Assembly (NCBI RefSeq): GCF_001277345.1 | Contig: NZ_LIUT01000003.1 | Span: 335,612 to 399,611, forward strand | From: Paenibacillus solani | GTDB lineage: Bacteria; Bacillota; Bacilli; Paenibacillales; Paenibacillaceae | Direction of reading: 5' to 3' | DNA length: 64,000 nt | Shown here: positions 1 through 7,198 of the stretch, piece by piece | How positions within the stretch are numbered: the first letter of the stretch is position 1 | How the letters are laid out: each line of letters starts with the position of its first letter | Position numbers and translations under genes: made by a program | The notes under the pieces: generated by a model | Database searches by the model: none | What the model saw: only the letters and a program-made list of their open reading frames with translations | Told to the model about the DNA's origin: nothing

Positions 1-137
1 AAGGCTTCCGGCCTCAGCAGCCCCTCCATAAATCCGTCCAGCCCCTTCTCGAATGCACCGATTGCAATTCGGGACAAGGGAATGATGAGCAGAATGATAA
101 ATACCACATACGTAAGTCCGATCCAAAGTCGTCTCAA
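1..137 (-). CDS. cysW: Sulfate ABC transporter permease CysW, N-terminal fragment
   Basis: The first 45 codons of a membrane permease run off the left edge. The start is read as TTG at 137-135, sharing bases with the TGA stop of cysT (a TTGA junction), so the two are translationally coupled. The visible peptide begins RRLWIGLTYVVFIILLIIP, a hydrophobic first membrane segment as in the CysW half of sulfate/thiosulfate importers. With CysT it would form the membrane channel energised by CysA. Identity rests on position after cysT and this short segment. Confidence 0.75.
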   Translation of the reverse strand, partial: MRRLWIGLTYVVFIILLIIPLSRIAIGAFEKGLDGFMEGLLRPEA

Positions 138-949
138 GCCCGTCTCCCCCTCTGCTGTACCGTGCTTATCACCCACAGGATAATGAACGATAGAGTCAGG
201 AGCAGGATCGATACCGCAGCCGCGCCTGCCGGATTATCACTCTCAACCTCTCCAAAAATAAAGACCGATGCAATCAGAGTTCTACCCGGAATATTACCGG
301 CAACCAATACTACTGCGCCGAATTCGGCCAAAGCTCTTGAAAAGGCCAGCATTCCCCCGCTGATAATGCCCGGCAGCATCGAAGGGAGAATAACCTTAAA
401 GAAGGTTCTTGCCTTGGAGGCTCCCATCGTATAAGCAGCTTCCTGCTCCAGCGGGTCCAGCTCTTCCAGGAGCGGCTGAACTGCGCGGATCACAAATGGA
501 AAAGTAACAAACAGCATAGCAATGACAATTGCGGGCTGGTGGAACACGATCTGGGCGCCCATCTTCTCTGCAAGGCTTCCAAGCAAGCTTCCAGGTCCCA
601 GCAGCAGTAGTATCATCAGGCCGCCTACAGCTGTCGGAAGCGCAAAGGGCAAGTCTACCAGGCTGTTTAGCAGCGTCCTTCCCGGAAATCGGTATCTGAT
701 GAGGACCCAAGCAATCATCGTTCCGATACAGACATTGATAAGAGTCGCGATGACACCCAGCTTAATCGTAAGCAGCACAGCCTTCCAGGCAATCGGATCC
801 GCTATGCTCTCCGCAAAATGGGTCCAGCCAGAAGAGAATGATTGCACGTATATTCCAAAGATCGGAAATACGATCAAGGCAAGAAAATAAAGCAGCACGG
901 TACTTCGAAAACCCCAAGTCCAACCTCTATGACGAATCCATGTTGTCAT
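134..949 (-). CDS. cysT: Sulfate ABC transporter permease CysT (CysU)
   Basis: Inner membrane permease of the sulfate/thiosulfate importer, 271 residues, the usual family length. The start chosen is the ATG at 949, which follows GGGAGG; a longer upstream reading lacks such a site. About six hydrophobic segments are visible, beginning near residue 20 (VLLYFLALIVFPIFGIYV). The cytoplasmic EAA loop that contacts the ATPase is seen as EAAYTMGASKARTFF followed by a hydrophobic stretch and AFSRALAEFGAVV, typical of CysT. It is the first gene of the visible leftward operon and overlaps cysW. The sulfate-binding protein gene that often precedes cysT is absent here; upstream is the divergent yjbQ. Confidence 0.9.
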   Translation of the reverse strand: MTTWIRHRGWTWGFRSTVLLYFLALIVFPIFGIYVQSFSSGWTHFAESIADPIAWKAVLLTIKLGVIATLINVCIGTMIAWVLIRYRFPGRTLLNSLVDLPFALPTAVGGLMILLLLGPGSLLGSLAEKMGAQIVFHQPAIVIAMLFVTFPFVIRAVQPLLEELDPLEQEAAYTMGASKARTFFKVILPSMLPGIISGGMLAFSRALAEFGAVVLVAGNIPGRTLIASVFIFGEVESDNPAGAAAVSILLLTLSFIILWVISTVQQRGRRA

Positions 950-1042
950 ATCGTATCCCTCCCGCCTCCGGATGGCATTCCGGTCGACTCCACACACCAT
1001 CTTTATATTTCCTATTTGTATACTTGGTTTTACTTTACACAT

Positions 1043-1072
1043 ACTTTACCAAATACGGAATCGGATCGTCAA
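1043..1072 (-). promoter_or_regulatory. Putative sigma-A promoter of cysT
   Basis: On the minus strand TTGACG (1072-1067) and TAAAGT (1048-1043) are separated by 18 bp. This puts transcription start about 85 bases before the cysT start codon. An AT-rich stretch follows (CAAATAGGAAATATA), which could be an operator for a cysteine regulator, but no defined site is claimed. Confidence 0.45.
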
Positions 1073-1135
1073 TCCATCTTTTTCAACTTATCGGGTAAAA
1101 TAATAGAAATGGAAAAATATGAGGAGGTATTTAAT

Positions 1136-1537
1136 ATGCTGTTTACTGGTGAGTTGGAGACAAAAGGCCGGGATGAAATGAGGGATATCACGAGGGAGAT
1201 CATCTCCGTTGTGAAACAAAGCGGGGTTCAGCAAGGCACCGCCTTGATTTATTGCCCCCATACGACTGCGGGCATTGCCATCAATGAGAATGCCGATCCC
1301 GATGTGAAACGAGATGTACTGATGTCCTTGGATGAAGTCTATCCATGGGAGCATCCCAAATATCGCCATGCTGAGGGCAACACGGCTTCCCATCTCAAAT
1401 CGATCACCTGCGGCCCTTCCCAAACGGTTATCATTCAGAATGGACATCTTCTTCTTGGTCGTTGGCAAGGCATCTATTTTTGCGAATTTGACGGGCCAAG
1501 ACAGCGTCAATATCATGTGAAGATCATGGAAGGATAA
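1136..1537 (+). CDS. yjbQ: YjbQ family (UPF0047) protein, secondary thiamine-phosphate synthase-like
   Basis: A 133-residue protein of the YjbQ/UPF0047 family; members can show weak thiamine-phosphate synthase activity, though the native role is uncertain. The start is the ATG at 1136, six bases after GAGGAGGT. Conserved family motifs are CPHTTAGIAINENAD near residues 40-55, HAEGNTASHLKS near 83-94, and the C-terminal GRWQGIYFCEFDGPR. These supply the conserved His, Asn and Glu cluster of the active pocket. It is monocistronic, divergent from cysT, and closed by a hairpin terminator. Confidence 0.88.
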   Translation: MLFTGELETKGRDEMRDITREIISVVKQSGVQQGTALIYCPHTTAGIAINENADPDVKRDVLMSLDEVYPWEHPKYRHAEGNTASHLKSITCGPSQTVIIQNGHLLLGRWQGIYFCEFDGPRQRQYHVKIMEG

Positions 1538-1594
1538 CCTCAAACCTCGCAGCCCGATCGAAATAGCCGACTGCTTACCAATTCCAAACACAAA

Positions 1595-1638
1595 GAAACA
1601 GACAGGTACATGCAAGGGAGCGTGCATCTGTCTGTTTC
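1595..1638. terminator. Bidirectional hairpin between yjbQ and the tetR-yigZ unit
   Basis: An 11-bp stem (GAAACAGACAG with CTGTCTGTTTC) is extended by a bulged inner ATGC/GCAT pairing. It is followed by a T-rich run on the plus strand. It lies between convergent genes. Confidence 0.6.
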
Positions 1639-1722
1639 ATTTCATTAGGCGATTGACGTTTCAACGCTAGGCCGTTGTAACGGATTGAAGTACTGGGCTA
1701 TGCTTCAAAGTACATATAATAA

Positions 1723-2316
1723 TCAGACCCTGCTATACAAGCTCCGACATAGCACTTTAACATGGGTATGAGCGGCGGGTTTGATCTCATCAAAACCAAT
1801 CCTGTCCTGAATATAATACGATATGAATCCATGCAGCGACAAAAACAAAGTCAGCGGGACGGTTCGCCGCTCTTCCTCATCGTAATTCTCTTCAAGCAAA
1901 TACTGACGAACCAGCATAGCAAACATTTCAAAACAGCGTCCCTGCTCAGCGCGACAGTAGGACAGCAGCTCTTCGTCCCGAATCATGAACATGATTTCGT
2001 ACTGGTAAGGATGATCCAGACCGAAACGGACGAATTCCAGCATCAACTGCTCCAGCTTCGATACCCCGTCACAAGGAGGCTTTCCCGAGACTTCCAACAG
2101 CAAATCATTAAGATCATTAAAGTCCTTCACGACAATGGCGTAAAACAGCTCCGCCTTTTCCTTAAAATGATAATACAAGGAGCCGTGGCTATAACCCAGA
2201 TGCTGGCCGATGCTGCGCATCGAAATGGCCCTGTACCCTTTGGTTATGAACAAATGCCTGGCTGCTTCCAGTATCCGCTCTCTCGACAACTCGCGTTCTA
2301 CTGCTCTTCTTGCCAT
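1723..2316 (-). CDS. TetR/AcrR family transcriptional regulator
   Basis: A 197-residue one-component repressor. Residues 10-57 form the TetR DNA-binding domain: RERILEAARHLFITKGYRA, then MRSIGQHLGYSHGSLYYHFKEK, the classical second and third helices. The rest is a helical ligand-binding domain that I cannot assign to a ligand. It follows the YigZ-family gene by 6 bases in the same direction, so the two are probably one operon. The ribosome site AAGGGG overlaps the upstream stop. The target is not evident; self-regulation is the default inference. Confidence 0.88.
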   Translation of the reverse strand: MARRAVERELSRERILEAARHLFITKGYRAISMRSIGQHLGYSHGSLYYHFKEKAELFYAIVVKDFNDLNDLLLEVSGKPPCDGVSKLEQLMLEFVRFGLDHPYQYEIMFMIRDEELLSYCRAEQGRCFEMFAMLVRQYLLEENYDEEERRTVPLTLFLSLHGFISYYIQDRIGFDEIKPAAHTHVKVLCRSLYSRV

Positions 2317-2322
2317 ATTATT

Positions 2323-2955
2323 TTATTCCCCTTCAATAAAATAAAGCCGCTCTCCCTCCGTGATCAAGGACTGCCCCTGTGTCAAATCCACCATCCAAGT
2401 CATAAAGCTCTCCGCATCAGCATCGAGCGGCAAGCAGGTCAAAGTCACCGTGTCGGCAAAATTTGTCTCACCCATACGAACGCTTCGGTTACGAAGCTCG
2501 TTCTCCACTTTACCCAGCCACGTATAATCCAGCTCGACGAAAATCTCCCGGTGAAGCACCCTTGTGATCGGTTCGCCTGACTCGATCGCTGCCACGGCAC
2601 CGTCGGTATAGGCCCGGATCAATCCGCCTGCACCCAGCATAATACCGCCAAAATAACGCGTGACCACTATGGCTACATTCTTCCGCCCCTGATTGCGGAG
2701 CACTTCGAGAATCGGCTTGCCAGCCGTTCCACTTGGTTCTCCGTCATCCGATTGCTTCTGAATCTCGTCCCGCTCACCAATCATATAAGCGGAACAGTTA
2801 TGTGTGGCATTCCAGTGTTTTTTCTTGATGTCTTCAATAAAAGCGACGGCTTCCTCTTCGGTTTCCACCGGCATCACATGCCCGATGAATCGCGATTTCT
2901 TGATAACAATCTCCTTGGAACCCGCCTGACGTACCGTTTTGTATCGATCCAGCAT
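2323..2955 (-). CDS. YigZ/YvyE (IMPACT, UPF0029) family protein
   Basis: 210 residues, the usual length. The N-terminal IMPACT/UPF0029 domain (about 18-125) shows KKSRFIGHVMPV, HWNATHNCSAYMIG, DDGEPSGTAGKPILE and VVTRYFGGIMLGAGGLIRAY, all diagnostic. The C-terminal ferredoxin-like domain is DUF1949. Eukaryotic relatives modulate GCN2; bacterial members are conserved but of uncertain function, perhaps nucleic-acid or ribosome linked. The start ATG at 2955 follows GAGGTGG. It lies first in a two-gene operon with the TetR regulator. Confidence 0.9.
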   Translation of the reverse strand: MLDRYKTVRQAGSKEIVIKKSRFIGHVMPVETEEEAVAFIEDIKKKHWNATHNCSAYMIGERDEIQKQSDDGEPSGTAGKPILEVLRNQGRKNVAIVVTRYFGGIMLGAGGLIRAYTDGAVAAIESGEPITRVLHREIFVELDYTWLGKVENELRNRSVRMGETNFADTVTLTCLPLDADAESFMTWMVDLTQGQSLITEGERLYFIEGE

Positions 2956-2985
2956 GAAACTACAACCACCTCTATATTGCCAAGA

Positions 2986-3022
2986 AAGCAGTCCACGGCT
3001 ATATTATGCCCGCGGACTGCTT
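2986..3022 (-). terminator. Terminator of pgi
   Basis: The 13-bp stem AAGCAGTCCGCGG pairs with CCGTGGACTGCTT on the minus strand with one G-U pair. It lies 40-76 bases downstream of the pgi stop; the following T-run is short. Confidence 0.7.
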
Positions 3023-3061
3023 CCTTCAGCGTCTTGCGTCATCCATGTGAAAGTGTCAGGT

Positions 3062-4417
3062 TTATTCGGAAAGTCTAGCTTCCAATTCGGCCTTCTCTTT
3101 CTCGTACCCAGGTTTGCCGAGCAATGCGAACATATTCTTCTTGTACGCCTCTACACCCGGCTGGTCAAACGGGTTGACACCTAACAGATAGCCGCTGATA
3201 CCGCAGGCCTTTTCGAAAAAGTATACCAGATATCCGAACGAATAGGGAGTGAAATCTGGAATTGTCACAATCAAATTCGGAACTTGTCCATCGGTATGGG
3301 CCAGCATCGTTCCCTGGAAAGCCTTTTTGTTGACAAAATCCAATGTTTTTCCAGTCAAGAAGTTCAAACCGTCCAGATCATCCGGATCCGATTCAATCGT
3401 AATATGCTCGGATACATTCTCAACCTGAATGACCGTTTCGAAGATGTTGCGGCTGCCTTCCTGGATGAATTGACCCATGGAGTGCAAGTCGGTAGAGAAA
3501 TCGACGGAAGCCGGATAGATGCCTTTGTAGTCTTTCCCTTCACTCTCGCCGTAAAGCTGCTTCCACCATTCCGATACGTAATGCAAGGACGGCTCATAGT
3601 TCACCAGGATTTCGATGCCTTTGCCTTTGCGGTATAGAGCATTACGAACCGCTGCATACTGGTAAGCTTCATTCTCGGCAACGTTAGGGTTGCTGTATTC
3701 TTTAGCAGCGTCAGCCGCACCCTGCATCATTTCTTCAATGTTGATGCCTGCCGTAGCAATCGGAAGCAGACCAACTGCGGTCAGCACAGAATAACGTCCG
3801 CCCACATCATCAGGGATAATGAAGGACTCATAGCCTTCCTCGGTAGCCAGCTTTTTGAGGGCGCCCTTCTCTTGGTCCGTTGTAGCGTAAATGCGTTTGC
3901 GTGCTTCTTCCTTGCCGTATTTCTTCTCCAGTTCTGCACGGAAAATACGGAATGCGATAGCCGGCTCTGTCGTTGTACCGGATTTGGAGATGACATTGAC
4001 GGAGAAGTCTTTGCCTTCAATTAATTGAAGCAGATGCGTAACATAAGTGGAGCTGATATTGTTACCTGCAAAATAAATCTCCGGCGTCTTGCGCTGGTCT
4101 TTGGACAACTCGTTATAGAACGAGTGCGACAGCATTTCGATGGCTGCTCTTGCCCCGAGGTAGGAACCTCCGATACCGATAACGATCAGAACGTCCGAAT
4201 CGCTTTGGATTTTGGCAGCCGCTTTCTGGATGCGCGAGAATTCTTCTTTATCATACTGAGTCGGCAGGTCGATCCAGCCCAAATAATCGGAGCCGGCTCC
4301 TGTACCTTTATGTAGCTGTTCATGTGCTGTGCGGATCGGCTCAGCAAAGTAATCAACTTCGTGTTGGTTGACAAAAGTCAGTGCTTTACTGTAATCAAAT
4401 TTGATTTTTTTAGTCAT
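3062..4417 (-). CDS. pgi: Glucose-6-phosphate isomerase
   Basis: Interconverts glucose-6-phosphate and fructose-6-phosphate in glycolysis and gluconeogenesis. The 451 residues match the compact Firmicutes form. Conserved segments include VIGIGGSYLGARAAIE (residues 80-95), VISKSGTTTEPAIAFR (about 141-156), which binds phosphate, and VGGRYSVLTAVGLLP near 205. The catalytic Glu lies in FIQEGSRNIFET and the C-terminal His in MLAHTDGQVPN. The start follows GGAGG by eight bases. It is monocistronic with its own terminator, and divergent from the neighbouring reductase gene. Confidence 0.97.
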   Translation of the reverse strand: MTKKIKFDYSKALTFVNQHEVDYFAEPIRTAHEQLHKGTGAGSDYLGWIDLPTQYDKEEFSRIQKAAAKIQSDSDVLIVIGIGGSYLGARAAIEMLSHSFYNELSKDQRKTPEIYFAGNNISSTYVTHLLQLIEGKDFSVNVISKSGTTTEPAIAFRIFRAELEKKYGKEEARKRIYATTDQEKGALKKLATEEGYESFIIPDDVGGRYSVLTAVGLLPIATAGINIEEMMQGAADAAKEYSNPNVAENEAYQYAAVRNALYRKGKGIEILVNYEPSLHYVSEWWKQLYGESEGKDYKGIYPASVDFSTDLHSMGQFIQEGSRNIFETVIQVENVSEHITIESDPDDLDGLNFLTGKTLDFVNKKAFQGTMLAHTDGQVPNLIVTIPDFTPYSFGYLVYFFEKACGISGYLLGVNPFDQPGVEAYKKNMFALLGKPGYEKEKAELEARLSE

Positions 4418-4605
4418 GCCTTAAACCTCCAGTTAATTTAGAAATAGGATACTTTAATTTAATAAAGACCGCAAGTTTCATGGGAGAACTGTCATTTATT
4501 CTTCATGTCCTGCGTCTCTTCAATCTTTCACTAATACTGGCTTCGCCTCAAGAACCCATGCTAAGATGGAATGGATCGGGAATCCATATTAAAGGTGATG
4601 TAGCT

Positions 4606-5502
4606 ATGAAGAAAATCGGATTTATCGGACTAGGCACCATGGGTGCGCCCATGGCTTCCAATCTGTTGAAACAGGATTATGATGTGACCGTGTACAATCG
4701 TACCCAAGAAAAATGCCGTCCGCTCGCCGAGCAGGGAGCTTCCATCGCGGACACCCCTCGCCAGGCGGCACATGGGCAGGACTTGGTTATTACGATGGTA
4801 AGCAATGACCAATCCATCCGGGATGTATACTATGGAGAGAACGGTCTGCTTGCTTCCCTTACGAGCGGAATGACCGTCGTGGATTGCAGCACGATCTCAG
4901 AAAGCCTTGTTAAGGAAATTGCTTCGGTCGTTTCGGGCCTTGGCGCTTCCTTCCTGGACGCCCCGGTAACTGGCAGCAAGCCAGCAGCGATCGATGGCAC
5001 CTTGGTCTTCATGGTTGGCGGCGAAGCCGCAGTCATCGAAGCGCATGCGGATGTCTTTGATACCTTAGGCAAAAAAGTCATTCACATGGGGCCAAACGGC
5101 AGCGGAGCTGTCGCAAAGCTTGCCCATAACACCATTGTAGGCATTAACAATCTGGCGCTTGCCGAGGGCTTTGCCATCGCCGCCAAATCAGGCATTCCCG
5201 CGGACAACTTTCTGGAACTTGTACAGTTAGGATCAGCCGGCAGCAAAGCAGCTGAGCTGAAAGGACGCAAAATTATTGACGGTGATTTCAGCAATCAGTT
5301 CTCACTCGGGCTAATGCTCAAAGACCTCAAGCTGGCGTCTTCACTAACTGACGGCATCGGCATGCCTTCTCCAATGCTGAACCTGGCCAAAAGCCTGTTT
5401 CAAGCAGGTGCGAGCGAGGGCTTTAGCGAAGAGGATCTCTCCGCTGTTGTGAAATGCTATGAAGCCTGGATCGGCCAAAAAATCGGCGGACAACAATCTT
5501 AA
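4606..5502 (+). CDS. NAD(P)-dependent oxidoreductase, 3-hydroxyisobutyrate dehydrogenase family
   Basis: 298 residues of the beta-hydroxyacid dehydrogenase family. The Rossmann motif is at residues 4-17 (IGFIGLGTMGAPMA), the substrate signature is FLDAPVTGSKPAAIDGTL near 116-133, and the catalytic Lys lies in GAVAKLAHNTIVG near 169-181. The family oxidises 3-hydroxyisobutyrate or reduces tartronate or glyoxylate semialdehydes; the substrate here is not resolved. The ATG at 4606 is chosen because AAAGGTGATG precedes it and the Rossmann fold starts at once; a 42-codon upstream extension has no family similarity. It is a single-gene unit with a strong terminator. Confidence 0.9.
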   Translation: MKKIGFIGLGTMGAPMASNLLKQDYDVTVYNRTQEKCRPLAEQGASIADTPRQAAHGQDLVITMVSNDQSIRDVYYGENGLLASLTSGMTVVDCSTISESLVKEIASVVSGLGASFLDAPVTGSKPAAIDGTLVFMVGGEAAVIEAHADVFDTLGKKVIHMGPNGSGAVAKLAHNTIVGINNLALAEGFAIAAKSGIPADNFLELVQLGSAGSKAAELKGRKIIDGDFSNQFSLGLMLKDLKLASSLTDGIGMPSPMLNLAKSLFQAGASEGFSEEDLSAVVKCYEAWIGQKIGGQQS

Positions 5503-5530
5503 CCAGACAAGCCATGCCTTGTCTTATCAC

Positions 5531-5585
5531 GGCTCCTTCTTCTAGTTTTACGGTCATCCGGACTAGGAGAAAGGAGCCATTTTTA
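5531..5585 (+). terminator. Terminator of the 3-hydroxyisobutyrate dehydrogenase-like gene
   Basis: A long stem, GGCTCCTTCTTCTAGT against ACTAGGAGAAAGGAGCC, is followed by ATTTTTAT. Confidence 0.8.
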
Positions 5586-5667
5586 TAGTTTTCCCCCTCT
5601 TATTTCCCTCCGGAAGAAACTTTTCTCAATTTCGTTCCGTCTACTATACGAAGGGAGGAAATACAAA

Positions 5668-6594
5668 ATGAATTGGACCAAAGGATTAAAAACTATGGTA
5701 GCTGCTGCCATACTCACCACTGTACTGTCTCCTGCCATTGCGGTTTCACCGGTTTCTGCCGCTTCCAAACCTACCGCTACCATTAACAATGTAAAGGCAA
5801 GCGGTGAAGTGCTGATTCGGCAAGGTACCACTTTCGTTACCCTAACAGATCTGAAGCCACTGGGTAACTACGTCATAAAATACGACAACAGCAAGAAGCA
5901 GGTGACCATTCAAGGTGATAACAAAACGGTGATTCTTACGGCAGGGCACACCAGCATGGACATCGGCGGAGTAAAGAAGACGCTCCCTGCTGCCCCTGTG
6001 CTGCATAAAGGCAAGACCATGATTCCCCTAAGGGCCGTTGCCCAAGCTTTTGATGCCAGCGTCTATTGGAATGGTTCTCTAAAGACAGCCTATATTAATA
6101 AGGCCGAAGCCGATATCATCTCCGACTTAAAGAGCTCAGATCTGGCCACCGCACGAAATGCGGCGACTCGGCTTGCTTATACATCCCAATTGAAGAAGCC
6201 TCAATTGGAAATGTCCCCTGTAGAAATGCAAGGCTGGGATTTTTACTTTCCAAAAGGCGAAACCAATCGTTACTTCATGGTCGATAATGATATCGCCAGC
6301 TACTTCGAAATCCACGGCGGCGTCAAATATCTGAAATGGCAAGGCAAGCTGGACTACAATGCCAAGGTACCGGCAAAACAAAATCTGTTCTTCCTGCCCG
6401 CAATTATAGCGGAGATCGGCAAGCAGCCGGATGTCAGCAATTCGACGTTTGCGTATTTCGTATTCCGTTATCCTTCCGGCGTGACCAGCTACCGCTTGAT
6501 CAATCACACCGATGAATGGGCAGCCGGATGGGTGGAACTGGACAGCAGTGATCCTGATTATCGAGGCGAGATCGTATCGATTCCGGAAGAATGA
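5668..6594 (+). CDS. Secreted copper-amine-oxidase-like stalk-domain protein
   Basis: 308 residues with a Sec signal peptide (hydrophobic residues 9-30, cleavage expected near VSAAS). One copper amine oxidase N-terminal-like domain spans about 45-150, seen as VTLTDLKPLGNYVIKY and MIPLRAVAQAFDASVYWNG. The remaining ~160 residues, rich in Tyr and Phe, have no recognised family. In Paenibacillus such stalk domains occur in many exported proteins and are thought to bind wall or other surface polymers; there is no amine oxidase catalytic domain. The start follows GGGAGG. It is monocistronic with its own terminator. Confidence 0.8.
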   Translation: MNWTKGLKTMVAAAILTTVLSPAIAVSPVSAASKPTATINNVKASGEVLIRQGTTFVTLTDLKPLGNYVIKYDNSKKQVTIQGDNKTVILTAGHTSMDIGGVKKTLPAAPVLHKGKTMIPLRAVAQAFDASVYWNGSLKTAYINKAEADIISDLKSSDLATARNAATRLAYTSQLKKPQLEMSPVEMQGWDFYFPKGETNRYFMVDNDIASYFEIHGGVKYLKWQGKLDYNAKVPAKQNLFFLPAIIAEIGKQPDVSNSTFAYFVFRYPSGVTSYRLINHTDEWAAGWVELDSSDPDYRGEIVSIPEE

Positions 6595-6650
6595 GTCCAT
6601 GATACATTTACCCTGGATGATATGCATTGATATCAGACATTGACAAGAAG

Positions 6651-6681
6651 GGTTCGAAGCCACCGGCTTTGAGCCTTTTTT
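6651..6681 (+). terminator. Terminator of the stalk-domain gene
   Basis: The stem GGTTCGAAGCC pairs with GGCTTTGAGCC, with two G-U pairs, followed by six T residues. Confidence 0.8.
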
Positions 6682-6780
6682 GATTTTATTTACGTCTACA
6701 AACCCCTCGGTCACTCTGAGAAAGCTCTTCAAGCTGTGCAGGGTTTGGAGTACCGAATTTTTCACTTATGCATCAGCCTG

Positions 6781-7098
6781 TTACATGGTCGGATAAGAGC
6801 AGCAGTAATCCGTAACCGTACGAACCTCTAGCTTAAAGCTAGAATTGCCAGGAACATTGAAGGTCGTGCTGTCTTGGATCTCGAGCCATTCCTGCTCACC
6901 TGGCAGCAGGACACGCAGATCACCGGACAGAATTTCCATAATCTCAGGGCCAGCAGTGTCAAAATCATAGCTTCCCGGAAGCATGATCCCCAGGGTTACC
7001 TTCTCTCCATTTTCCAGCAATACCGTACGGCTGGTTACCTGTCCGTCATAGTACACGTTAGCTGCTTTCGTGATGGTTGCATTCTTAAACAGTGACAT
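6781..7098 (-). CDS. ppnP: Pyrimidine/purine nucleoside phosphorylase PpnP (DUF1255)
   Basis: A 105-residue single-domain cupin of the YaiE/PpnP family, which cleaves nucleosides with phosphate to a base and ribose-1-phosphate. Family segments seen are ANVYYDGQVTSRTVLLENG, TLGIMLPGSYDFDT, EIMEILSGDLRVLLPG and FNVPGNSSFKLEV. The ATG at 7098 is used; GGAGGAGG sits about ten bases upstream, and the longer reading through the tkt terminator region is unlikely. The C-terminus DYCCSYPTM is slightly longer than in E. coli. It lies downstream of tkt in the same direction, separated by a hairpin. Confidence 0.85.
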   Translation of the reverse strand: MSLFKNATITKAANVYYDGQVTSRTVLLENGEKVTLGIMLPGSYDFDTAGPEIMEILSGDLRVLLPGEQEWLEIQDSTTFNVPGNSSFKLEVRTVTDYCCSYPTM

Positions 7099-7142
7099 CG
7101 GCTCATCGCCTCCTCCAAAATATGTAAAGCTGTATATATGAC

Positions 7143-7165
7143 GGCACCCGCATGAAGCGGGTGCC
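7143..7165 (-). terminator. Hairpin between tkt and ppnP
   Basis: A perfect 9-bp GC-rich stem (GGCACCCGC / GCGGGTGCC) with a 5-base loop, 34 bases after the tkt stop. The T-tract is poor, so it may attenuate rather than fully stop. Confidence 0.55.
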
Positions 7166-7198
7166 GGAACAACCATATGGAGTTATATCACAAATATT

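Noticed and set aside
842..1135. 98-codon N-terminal extension of yjbQ
   Set aside because: It runs over the cysT start and promoter; the internal ATG at 1136 has a strong ribosome site and matches the family start.
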